Source: Anticarsia gemmatalis
Lineage: Eukaryota > Arthropoda > Insecta > Lepidoptera > Erebidae
Direction of reading: 5' to 3'
NCBI RefSeq assembly: GCF_050436995.1
Contig: NC_134760.1
Span: 11,054,001 to 11,118,000 of the forward strand
Length of the DNA stretch: 64,000 nt
How positions within the stretch are numbered: the stretch's first letter is position 1; the number at the start of each line of letters is the position of its first letter. Below the pieces are notes generated by a model. It saw nothing but the letters and a program-made list of their open reading frames with translations, was not told the DNA's origin and ran no database searches. Below, piece by piece: positions 50,404 to 61,030 of the stretch. A program made the translations under genes and the position numbers.

Positions 50404-50866
50404 CTAGCTGACCCGCGCAACTTCGCTTGCGTCATATAAGAGAGAATGGGTCAGAATTTTCCACGTTTTTGTAACACTTTTTACTGTTACTCTGCTCCTA
50501 TTGGTCGTAGCGTGATGAAATATCCTTTTTTTGTCACGAAAAATATTCTCAAAATTATTTATATCTCCTAATATATCGAAATCGCGCTAAGGCATATCCG
50601 CCATTAAAACAGTTGCCATGACAACGGAATTTTGTTAATTCAGTGTCATTATAATATTGAATATTCGGGACTTCGTTCGCCACCTGAATTTTCCCGGGAA
50701 ATGCGTCATTTTCCCGGGGTAAAAAGTAGCCTATGTCCTTTCTCGGGTATCAACATATCTCCATACCAAATTTCATGCAAATTGGTTGAGTAGTTTAGGC
50801 GTGATTGAGTAGCAGACAGACAGACAGACAGACAGAGTTACTTTCGCATTTATAATATTAGTATGG
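50404..50866 (+). repeat. dispersed repeat family R1/R2, longest copy
   Basis: Starts CTAGCTGACCCGCGCAACTT and ends in (GACA)6 then GAGTTACTTTCGCATTTATA-ATATTAGTATGGAT. Inner CCATACCAAATTTCATGCAA and GGTTGAGTAGTTTAGGCGTG are common in insect genomes. 463 bp, no ORF. Confidence 0.75.
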
Positions 50867-51149
50867 ATACATACACAATAGCGATCTTGACAAAGCATAA
50901 AATATAAATCTGATGTTTCACATTATTGACACTTCATATTATACCTCTCATAGGCATTTTACACAATACATAACTATACATATTACCGGTAACATATCAA
51001 TAATATGCAATGCTAATGATGTCACGCTATGTGCAGTAGACTGTAAAATTTTAACTATGCCATCAATTTGGATCGTGTCATATTTTGTGCGGTTCAACGG
51101 TTTTCAATTTAAGTAAACAACGGTCGTTATTGATAATTTTTTTTTTTTA

Positions 51150-51305
51150 CTTTACAAACATACAAATTTGTGACATGGAGGATTAAAAAACAACAATTTG
51201 TGGATGACGCATAATATTTACTGCAAATGGAAATCGAACCCACGTGACTCGTATGTGCCATGGCGAATTGTCTGCCAGTACGCTTACCAAACTTGCTATT
51301 GATGC
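51150..51305 (-). mobile_element. tRNA-derived SINE relic
   Basis: Minus strand has TTGGTAAGCGTACTGGCAGA (A-box-like), then CACGTGGGTTCGATTTCC (B box with one change). The distal part (TTGTGGATGACGC complement) resembles a weak S1-type body. Confidence 0.5.
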
Positions 51306-51919
51306 CAATATCTACTGAAAAATCTATATTAATTCATACTTATAATAAATATTAGCCCATAAAGAACTTTTCTCTTTTGACACACTCTGTAACAGCGCGC
51401 GTTGAAGTCTTTTCTTTGAAACAATATACATGGTGTTCACATAACACATAAAATTTTATACGCACATTATTTATTTCCAATAAATTGTAAGTTGTTACTT
51501 ATACTTTCATAGAAAAAGTAATAAAAAGAGCGAAGTTTGTAAAAATATATTTTACGATGAATTTTCTGTGTGGGCTTTTTACTATGAATTAATATGGAGT
51601 TTATTTAAACGACGCTTGATCGATATCGTGATAGTATACAGATGACTATCGTGCTAGCGAAATGAGATATTAATACGATAGCGATCTTACGTAGATGTTC
51701 TACATTATATGCGTTTAACTTTACTTAACGTTTTAAACGATAAAATAAACATTGTTTCGATTAAAAACAATATTGTTTTACATAATAATGCATTATTATG
51801 CAGCAATAATAATATTGACTTCTTTACCCCATATTACTGGTTTAATTTTGAGTTTTTTGTCGTCTTCATGAAAGTGAGTCTGGCAAAGCACCAAAGCAGA
51901 AACACCTCCTATTAACTAC

Positions 51920-52166
51920 TAGGTGACCAGCGCAACTTCGCTCGCTTGAACTCGCGTCACATAAGAGAATCATAATTTTCCCCATTTTTGTAACATTTTT
52001 CGTTGCTACTTCCCTTCTAATAATCATAGCGTGGTGTTATAACCTTCCTCGATAAATGTTCTATTCAACACAAAAATATTTTTTCAATTCGAACCAGTAG
52101 TTCCTGAGATTAGCGCGTTCAAACAAACAAAATCTTCAGCTTTATAATATTATAGTATAGATATAC
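51920..52166 (+). repeat. dispersed repeat family R1
   Basis: GGTGACCAGCGCAACTTCGC start, GTTCCTGAGATTAGCGCGTT, CAGCTTTATAATATTATAGT end. Companion of 2389-2650 and 24395-24590. Confidence 0.7.
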
Positions 52167-52169
52167 CTA

Positions 52170-55100
52170 CGTGAGACTTGACTTGCTCATACTTCTGCTG
52201 ACCTCTTTGGATTTATAGCTAAAGTGATGTTTAGGTTATACATATCGCTGTGAGTAATAAAGCCTAGTAGATTTTAGCAGACGTTAGAAGTTATGAAAAG
52301 TTTTATAAAGTCAGATTTAATGACAACACTGTAGGAAGTTATAAATCAAATATTAGCAACTATTTAAAGCCCTGCCCTTCCTTATCATAGTTAAACATCA
52401 AAAAGAGCTATCAAATAGATTGATCATTTGATTAAACTACAGCCAAATATGTCATGCCCTATTTAAGCCTTACGTAGTCACAAGCCCTTCGCCACTTCGT
52501 CCAAAATTTCAACAAACAGCAAATGAAGGCCAATCACGAATAATTGTGTCCAGTTATGGTCATGGCTCATAACACGGTACTAAAACTCTATGCACGTATT
52601 ATTGTCAGTGGCCGATACATACATCACACGTCCAAGTTTAGGCTTCAATGTCGGCGCCTTAGTGTTAGGTTTAATATTCGAGCTCTACCGGTCTCTTCCT
52701 GTGGAACAATTGGGTGATATTTGCATTTGGCGTGGACGCCGCCCGCCATATCTGACGTTTTAATTACGATTCCGGACTGTTTGTCGGTGGGGCGTGGACT
52801 CAGTGTCAACGGTAGAGCGAGTTATCTTTTTGAATTCGTGATTGTTTTATTTGGAAAATGTTTTTCTAATAAGACGAGTGTATATGACTTAGGTAATTTA
52901 GATATGCTAGAATGAATCAAGTAAGGTCATGAAACATCAAACATTATGGTAAGTTTGGTAAGTTGAGTCGTCTTTATGTGCCAAAAAAATGACATGATTT
53001 TATGATTACAAGCTAACTTACTCTTGGACATTAAAAATCAATTGATCAATAGAATTTCAACACTACAGACATGCACTAGACCGACCATGGCAGATTCTCA
53101 CAAACTCTCATGACCACTGACCAACAATTTCATCGCTGTAAGTCCCTCATACAGTTAGACCGCACACCTCACCCCGCAGTCCACGCATGCGTCCTTAATT
53201 AGGCATTCCGGCGGCGTCCGGCCGGCGTACGCGCACCGTGCAGGCGGCGCCTTTGACACCGCCTCGCGCCCTCTCGCTCACACAATGCAACTATTCATAC
53301 CAACCCACCAGTTTATAAAGACCTCTACCTCTCTTTCAATATCAAACACCTTCTCTTACTAGCGAAGACCAAGTTATACTAGCCAAGATAGCTTACGAAG
53401 ATACCGATTGTGATATTGTGTTTTCTACTTTAGTTGTAAGATATAGGGTTGGTTTTCAATTGTTTTGTTTCCAAGTATCAAAGGTGTTATTGGAGTGATG
53501 TAATGAAGGGGCCTAATTGTGTATTCTGCTTGGGACGCCGGACTGAAAGATAAAGAAAGAGCGGAAGATGTCCATCTGTCTCTTTCTCACCGCTTCAGGG
53601 GACTGGACATGAAGTTATTGCAATTTCAGATATTGGGTCATTATATTTCCATACTTATATACTATCACGCCTATTATACACAAAGGTACAGGTGTATGAA
53701 ATACACTCACGTGTCGCTATTAACAATGTTCTAACCTAAATTAATAGAAGACCAATAACGCGTTCTCTGACCTAGGAATTGAAATCGAGACCTCACGATC
53801 AGTAGTCGGATTCACTAACACTTGGCCAGTGTGGAGAACTCAAGAGTTAAGAACAGTCCTGTGCCCAGAATTAGAGCAACAGCTGATTGTGACTGAATGG
53901 ATCTATTGTATTTGAACATGTAGGTATATCTTTGTTGATATTACAAGTTATATTATTATATAATTTAATTTATTCTATATTACATAGTACAAGCTCTGCT
54001 TAGTTTGGAATCAAATAACCGTATGTCAGTTGTCCAATAATATTTATTTATTATTTATATTTGGTAATAAGCTTATCTCATACTCTTCTTTAGATAAAAA
54101 AAATCTTATATGTTTTCGTAAATGGTACTTTTAAAATTTCATGTTTCAAAAACATTTTAACAAAAACAAGTAGAATATTATGTGTAAAAGAATACGAAGT
54201 GACACTTTACGTACAAAAGAAGATTAAGTGGCAAAAATCTGAATAAAATTGAAGAATGCCAAAATTAGGTTAAACATTAAAATAAAACTTGATACTTAAT
54301 TAAAGAGCGACTCTATCAAATTAAATAAGTAGTAGAGCTATAACCCAGCGGGTGACAGATAACATCACCTGTTCACAGTGAATATATTAAAACTCTACCA
54401 TATTATTTATCATGTTTACGCGATCTCTACATATTTTTACCATTTTCCGTATGTTAACTGTTTTCTTGAAAAGTACCTATCAGATTTGGATGGGAATTTC
54501 ATTGTTTGAAGGCTCATTTTTAATGTGACGTTTAATACTTTTTCAGAGCAATTTTTATCTAACATTTTAGTTAATTTAAGAGCTTCTATCATTGTCTGTG
54601 TAAAATACCTGTAAATTCATGAAAAATCTTTATACATTTGCCTGAACATATGTAGTTTCAGTGAGTTTATGTCCAATTTCAACTTTCTTGAACCTCTTAC
54701 GTCGATACAGCACCATTATTCTTACTCGTCGTGATCGCTGCGGAGAAATTGCAAGAAATGTTAGTTGGAACGCATGATACCGTATGGTCCCGTGATCAAA
54801 CCTGCCTCGTACACGGCAACACTACCTACATCGTAGTAACGTTCGAGCTTTGTAATAAAATGTTTCAACCTCTCAATTACCCAACACTTTTATTGCAGCA
54901 ATTTCGTAAAATAAAATCCAACCTCATGGACAGATACACTTAATTTTATACGTTCTTCATTGTTCCCTCTGTCTCACTCGAGCGCCAACCGAAGACAGAG
55001 ACGGCTAAAATTACTCCCACTGATTGCAGTGAGCCGTACACGAATTAGGCCCTTTTCGTTTTTTTCTTTTCATCTTAATGCCCTGTTCATGCGTTCAGAC

Positions 55101-55198
55101 CTTTTATCGGAACATATGCATGTTTCTGAACGCACCGGCGGACCGGTTTCGTTCCTTTGCCTTTGAATTGAAACGCCGCGCCGCGTTCGAAATTTGAA
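52170..55198. other. frizzled upstream region, no gene recognised
   Basis: A GC-rich patch at 53200-53280 contains CGGCGGC (53209-53215) and CGCCTTTGACACCGCC, a near TCF-like core with two mismatches. Repeat debris lies at 53770-53900. Otherwise AT-rich. Open frames at 52721, 53519, 54731 and 54960 have no domain or splice support. Confidence 0.5.
53770..53900 (+). repeat. composite: tRNA-like relic and T1 tail
   Basis: Minus-strand B-box-like sequence (complement of GGAATTGAAATCGAGACCTC) followed on + by CTTGGCCAGTGTGGAGAACT..CCTGTGCCCAGAATTAGAGC, a diverged T1 tail. Confidence 0.45.
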
Positions 55199-55232
55199 TC
55201 AGTCTGCTCCGAACTATAGACGGGCGAGGACG
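55199..55232 (+). promoter_or_regulatory. frizzled core promoter: initiator and DPE
   Basis: TCAGTC at 55199-55204 matches the arthropod initiator TCAKTY with A+1 at 55201. GGACG at 55228-55232 matches the DPE (RGWYV) exactly at +28 to +32, the required spacing. No TATA box was seen at -30. Predicts a 161-nt leader. Start site not measured. Confidence 0.6.
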
Positions 55233-55259
55233 CGCGCTCGGAGATAACAAAATAAAATA

Positions 55260-55351
55260 ATGTTTACGATCTAGCAGTGTTTACTAACAGTGATTTAGTG
55301 ACTGACTCGTCTGAATATGACATGATATACTTGGTGATATATTGTTTGTGA
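55260..55351 (+). promoter_or_regulatory. three upstream ORFs in the frizzled leader
   Basis: ATG at 55260 (4 codons then TAG, ends 55274), ATG at 55317 (2 codons then TGA, ends 55325) and ATG at 55322 (9 codons then TGA, ends 55351). All stop before the main ATG at 55362. If the leader is as predicted they would lower or condition translation of the receptor. Confidence 0.5.
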
Positions 55352-55361
55352 ATAACACACG

Positions 55362-55538
55362 ATGGCTCGGATTTTATGTTTTCTGCTGTTTGTGTGGCTG
55401 GTGTCTGCAGACCAGGAGGAGGTGGAAGGTGGCAAGTGCGAGAAGATCAAGTTGCCACTATGTCAGGATTTGGGATACAATTGGACTGCCATGCCCAACC
55501 TGATGGGCCACAAAGACCAGAAGGAAGCCGAGGAAGCG
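55362..55538 (+). CDS. Frizzled-family Wnt receptor, coding exon 1 (3' partial)
   Basis: 59 codons ending at a good donor (GCG|GTAAGA, phase 0). Residues 1-16 (MARILCFLLFVWLVSA) form a signal peptide, then an acidic linker, then the start of a Frizzled cysteine-rich domain: C26, C34, and GYNWTAMPNLMGH with a likely N-glycosylation site at N40 (NWT). The CRD binds the Wnt lipid at the cell surface; the remaining eight CRD cysteines and the seven membrane segments must be in exons beyond the window. CQDLGYN with MPNLMGH is closest, from memory, to Frizzled-4-type CRDs, but other Frizzleds or CRD proteins (secreted frizzled-related) remain possible. The start is chosen because the signal peptide follows directly and -3 is A. 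Confidence 0.82.
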
Positions 55539-58500
55539 GTAAGAAAACTTTTAATTAAAGAACTCACTGTTTTTAAATGAGAATTAACGTTTAATACTTA
55601 AACATGAATACGAGAATATTAATGCTATTGACGTTAATGATATTTTATTAAACTAAACACATGCTCACAAGTTTGATATAGAAAAATAAATAAGTTTTGG
55701 ACGAAGAGCGCTCGTATAAAACTTTAATGAGTAATATAAAGTTAAAGAGTCAATAATAATCGTAATGCAATTTCCTGGCGAGTCTTCTTCGAAATCATTA
55801 AGTTTATACGTAGGTAATTACACCGACAAAAAGATAATTGCAACAGTTGATGAAGTGAGGGGTGAAGAAATAATAGTTGATAGAATTAACGCGTTCATCT
55901 TGTATGTAGGGGATGTTCAGTGCGTCAATGTTCTCTGTGTCATGCGATACACCGCGCTATTGTTGTCCTTTGATTTACGACTGATTGTTGCCGCTTTATG
56001 GCTTGTAACAGATATTGGCCAATGTAACGTGTTGTTCGTAGGGTTGCGATCATTGTTGTCTGTCGCTACTGCATTGTCTAACATTCTGAGGGGTGTGTGG
56101 CAAATTGACAGTTCTGCTAGCCCGCGTTTCTCACGGGAATGTTCGTCCCTGTTCGTTTGCTAACTGCAGACGTTGTCTTTGTCAGATTGCCAATTCAGAT
56201 TTGTATCGTCACTTCCTACTTTAATTTAAAATTTTATTTTCTGTAATTCCAAGTCGTACACAAAGCTACCGCAGTTCTTTTTTTGGCGATTATGACATCA
56301 AATAAAGACTGTAATGTTGTAAAAAATCGTAAATGTGAGTTGATAATCTAATTCTCGTTCCATATAAAGTGTTCGGCATTGTTTACGTGATAAATAATAA
56401 TGTGTGGGCGTCGAACGACAGACGTGCGCGATAACGGCCGGCAAATAGCGGCTCTTATCACGCGGCACATCAAAGCCACGATCTTGTATCGCCGCCGCTA
56501 GCCTCGCCGCGCTACTCCGCTCGCACCACACACCTGTTCATACCGCCTAATTGACTGAGCAAAAAATATGCACGAAATTACTCGATACATGGTGAATGGC
56601 GAACATCGTAACGTTTACACCTCTATTGACCGACTCTAATTTGGCAAATTGAAGCTGTGCAGAGAATAGATAGTGTAATCCCTCCATCGCCCCCCTCGCT
56701 GTAATAATCCAGCTTTCAACGTTGTAAATATGTGATATTGCAAATGACACAGGATTAATATCGTTAGTATGGAGCATTAAATCAATAAACACAGTACCGG
56801 CACTTTCATACAGACTATCGCGTGTGTCGATACTCATATCTTTACAACGGCATAACGCAAGAGCAACCATTTATTTTTATTTATATCCCTTATCGAATGG
56901 TTGCTATCTTTGCCTTAAGTGCCGATGTGTATCGGTTAATGCCACCTTATCGGCGGCATCGCTTTAAAACTCAATATATCTGATATCTTTAGTTATATAT
57001 GAAATTTGCTAAGCCGATAGTGAAACACTTAGATGCTTTGTCAACATACTATTTCCTGCACATTCATGTTACATGTTCATTTGTTTTGTATCTGTTTTGG
57101 CATCTCTTGCGGCTTTTTAACTAGCTTTAAATTGTTTGTAATTAAGTGGTCTATTGGTATTCTAATTGGCATCGATTAAGGTGGTTCCCGGGCGATGATC
57201 TGTTATGAATAATCACGTCGATTGCGATCATCATCGTTATCTGACGAGCAATATTCGTAATGACTATTAGACAGTTTTATCGTTCAGTATTAACTACTAT
57301 CTTAATTGAAAAATTCTTTAGATCACAGGGATTGTTAAGTCATTAGACATGTTTCTAGTTTTCTACCCGCAATCTGATAGTTTGTCGGCATTATTTATAT
57401 TTTGGCCGGTCACGTTTTATCGCCGTCTCGTATTCCATTTTCTCTAAAAAACCACGACTCGCAACAGTTATAATCGCTCACGGAATCTCCGTTCCGCGTG
57501 TTTTTATCATTTAACAAACGATCTCGGTTTAGTCGCTCCTTAACAGAACGATGTCGTCACTCCACATTAAAAAGTGTAACGTGTTTCCAGAACTGAGTGA
57601 GATCTAACATAAGTTAATCTAAGTATATCGCGGCTAGAATCTGGACGGCTGGAAGTGGGCCGGTCCATTCACGGGCAGCTCGGGCGGCGCTCGCTCCCGC
57701 CGCGCACTCCGCCGGCCGTTCACCTTTAGATTGGGCAATTAAAGTCACATTTCTGGGCCGATGATTTGTTACGTGTGTACTATGTTGGCAACATAATTCC
57801 ACAGCGCCAAACTCTAAATCGTTTCGATGCTAAGATAACACATCCTCCTCTAAATGAGTTCCACAAACAGTTTCACATCAACTGTTCTCTGTATATTTTT
57901 TATAGTTACAAATTCTAAATCCCGTTCAAACAGTCGTCCAAGGCCAACAAAGACCGGCTCTTAGCTCTCTGGAAGGTGGTAATGAGCCAATTTTAAGGCA
58001 CCCACACCTTTACCTCACGCTGTTAACACCGCGTTAAACTAACAAACGGTTCTGACTCTAAATACGAACGTTATTTGTAGAGTTTATGATGGAGTGGTGT
58101 TGCGATTCGTTGCCTACGAGCTACGTCAAATACACCTCAGCCCACCGGGAATAGCTTCCAAAACATGGCTCCGGAATGTTAAACGCCTCGGAACGCAATC
58201 CGGACAATGGGCTCCAAACAGAACAATTAAAACAATAGGTTAGTTTTTTAAATATTCATAAACCTTTCTTTACGTAACAATGCTATGTTTTGAACGGAGT
58301 ATCTCGATTGCAATAAAACAATAAAGTATTTTTGAAGAAAGATAAACTCGTTGCGCACAAGTTGATAACCCATTTCCCTACATTGGCCGGTGTCTTTGTG
58401 TTATTACGAGCGGTTGTGTGAGCACTGAGCGGGCGAGGCGGCCGAGGCGCGGACCACGGCTCAGGTACAGCTGTGAGGTGTTATTGACAAGTCCCCAGAG

Positions 58501-59575
58501 TTATTCTTTGAACCGGCACCCTATCATTAGCGCAGGTATGTGAGTATAATGCACCGACATAAAAGGCCCGGTGTCTCACGGATGAAAGAAAGTTTTTAAT
58601 GCTGTTGAATCCTCTTTCGTTATTGTTATGCTCGTTATTTTCGTCTGGCGTCTCGTTTGAGATCAATTTGATTGATATCTCATATGTTTCTTAATTAAAT
58701 TCGTCAGATTTAGGGTTTTTATGTCGTATTTTATGTTTGTTCGCATTACACCGTTTCCTGGTTAATAAATGTCAGCGAACAAAGAAGTGCGAGCCGTATA
58801 GTTAATTAATTCTGCAAAAACTTGATCGATTGTGGTTTATTTTTTAGAAGAGGCGAAGTAAAATCTTAATTTATACATGTGATGCTCGAAATCATATTTA
58901 TTGGTGAACGCCGGACCTGTTTTTGAATAACTTAGCACTTTTTATAGTAAAAAAGGTACACTTTGTGCGGCCGCCTACCTGAGGTAATTAGGGGCGGCAA
59001 TTTGTGAGTTCCTCGGTTCGTTTTTGCCGTTTTACGTGCGCGGGCGCCGCGGGGCTTGTCTTCTCGCTCGTATTATGCCTTCTCAGCCGTCGCTTTGAAC
59101 TATCACATAATGAAATAACTATAATTGTAGGCCTTATGTGTGATGCAAAAACTAATGATGTATGGTGTCAGATGTTACCAACAGTTTTTTGTACTTAATG
59201 ACTTTGAGTACGAATGCATTAATGTATTTCTATTATGGTCTTGTGAGGTGTTTTAAGTTGTACAAGTTTTTGTTATATAATATTTATATGTAATCATTTT
59301 CGCTCAGTTCTAAAATAAAATCATGAAACGCTTCAAGACTGTTAATCAAGCCCACAATGCGTTTAACTTTTCAAAGTCACGATAAATCAGTCCGAGCGAT
59401 TCGTCTCAGACTATTTCTTGTAAAGGGCGAACATTTCCCAGATTCATTTCGAACCAAAGGTTATTTTAATTACAGAGTAATTGCACCGTTAACAATCACA
59501 AATTACTCGTAATAAAGTCGTAGTTAAGTGCGTTGGGGCGGGGCGGGCGGTGCGCGGGGGGAGGGGGGCGAGACG

Positions 59576-59593
59576 CGGCGGCACGATCAAAGG
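59576..59593. promoter_or_regulatory. TCF/Pangolin HMG site plus Helper site in frizzled intron 1
   Basis: GATCAAAGG at 59585-59593 fits SATCAAAGS. CGGCGGC at 59576-59582 is the complement of the Helper consensus GCCGCCR, two bases away. It sits in the most GC-rich patch of the intron. Confidence 0.4.
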
Positions 59594-59669
59594 CGCGCGA
59601 TTACCGCACGATGCGCAGGCGCTTTATTTCGTCTCGTTTTATTGCGCGCAGCGGTGCGTCGACCCGATG

Positions 59670-59745
59670 CGATCGATGCGTACCCTTCTCGATACCTACT
59701 CGATGTGATGTCGATGCAACTATCGATACTCATTCGATAAGCGGT
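59670..59745. promoter_or_regulatory. cluster of TCGAT motifs with TATCGATA
   Basis: Seven TCGAT or TCGATA words in about 75 bp, including palindromic TATCGATA at 59721-59728. CGATA clusters are bound by BEAF-32, and TATCGATA by DREF, in Drosophila. Whether moths use it so is not known. Confidence 0.35.
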
Positions 59746-60964
59746 TTATTTTTAATTGTTAGTTCGCTTTTAATCTGCTAATTGGATTGCTATTGCGGCC
59801 TTTAAATACTAAGATGCAGCGGTACTTAAAACCTAGTACGTAAGGATTAAGACATTTTTAATTACGAGTTTTTATTATATTGCTTCTGCATTGCAATTAA
59901 ATAACTATAAACCGTTTCGTTGGAACAGTATTTTGTACGGTTATTTTAATCATCATTCGTTAATAAAAAAAACTACGGCAAATTCTTTAATACTAGTGCG
60001 AACTGAAGAGTGGGAAAAGGCGAGTCATCGTCAGGACCGGGGCCCATTGTGACCGAGGATGAGGCGAGAGGAATGCTGCCCAATTAGTAAGAATCCGAGT
60101 TGTATCTTTTGCTTGATACGCTACACACTGTATAGGGAATAGGGCTGTGATTTTACTAAAAGATTGGAAACCGAGAATTTACTAAGTTTGTATCGCTTTT
60201 CAATGGCAAGAGGAAAGTATTTGGTATTTACAGCTTAATGCGTATCGTAAAGTTTTCAGTTTTCGATAGGTTGAATTGTAAGATACCTAACTCTTGGTAC
60301 AAAAGACATTAGTAAATTAATAATATGGTCTAGTCTAAAGATACATAATATATGTAAAAACAATCTATTTCCAAAGTAAGCCTATTAATGTGTATCAAAA
60401 AGCAACAAATAAGACTCCATAAATGACTTCGCCGGTTAAGTATTGGTGATCAGCCCTGACTGCCACAGATAATACAGAGTGCTACAGATACAGGGTGCTC
60501 CACTGCGCTATCTTACTAACGTTTAGTTAATGATCTAAGATATCAAACGACGTTGATTGATAAAACACTTATCATCTATACAAGCCATCGGCTCAATGTC
60601 TCTGTGAAAAGTACATTTATTTACCAACTATAAGTAGAACAATTTTTATTAGATTCCTATCTAGATTACTAAGTATTTCTATTGATTTTAAATTGATAAT
60701 TCTATCTGTCGATTAGCAAAGACATAGCCTGTCCTATCAACATCGATTATAACTCTGATTCATTTGTATTATCGCAAACGTAACATTTGCAAGAAATTAC
60801 TATTCAAAGCGATTCTCGATTACAACCAATAAAAGCCATTTAGCTGACTGCATTACCATTCATTAGTAAACCGCCCACACGTCGCAATATCGACCTTAAA
60901 ATCTTAAATAAATAAGCTAAATTAACGTCTGCTCTTTCCACTCGATGCATATCGAGATATGATG

Positions 60965-61030
60965 GCAGAGAGCGGCCGGTATGGGAATCGAATCACGGAA
61001 CGCTAAACACGGGTCAGTGCTCGAACGTTT
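60965..61030 (-). repeat. tRNA-like SINE relic
   Basis: Minus strand CGTGATTCGATTCCCATACC carries a B-box-like core (GATTCGATTCC). No convincing A box. Confidence 0.35.

Noticed and set aside
53249..53258. Third TCF site (CCTTTGACA) near CGGCGGC
   Set aside because: Two mismatches to SCTTTGATS and 35 bases from the Helper; too weak.
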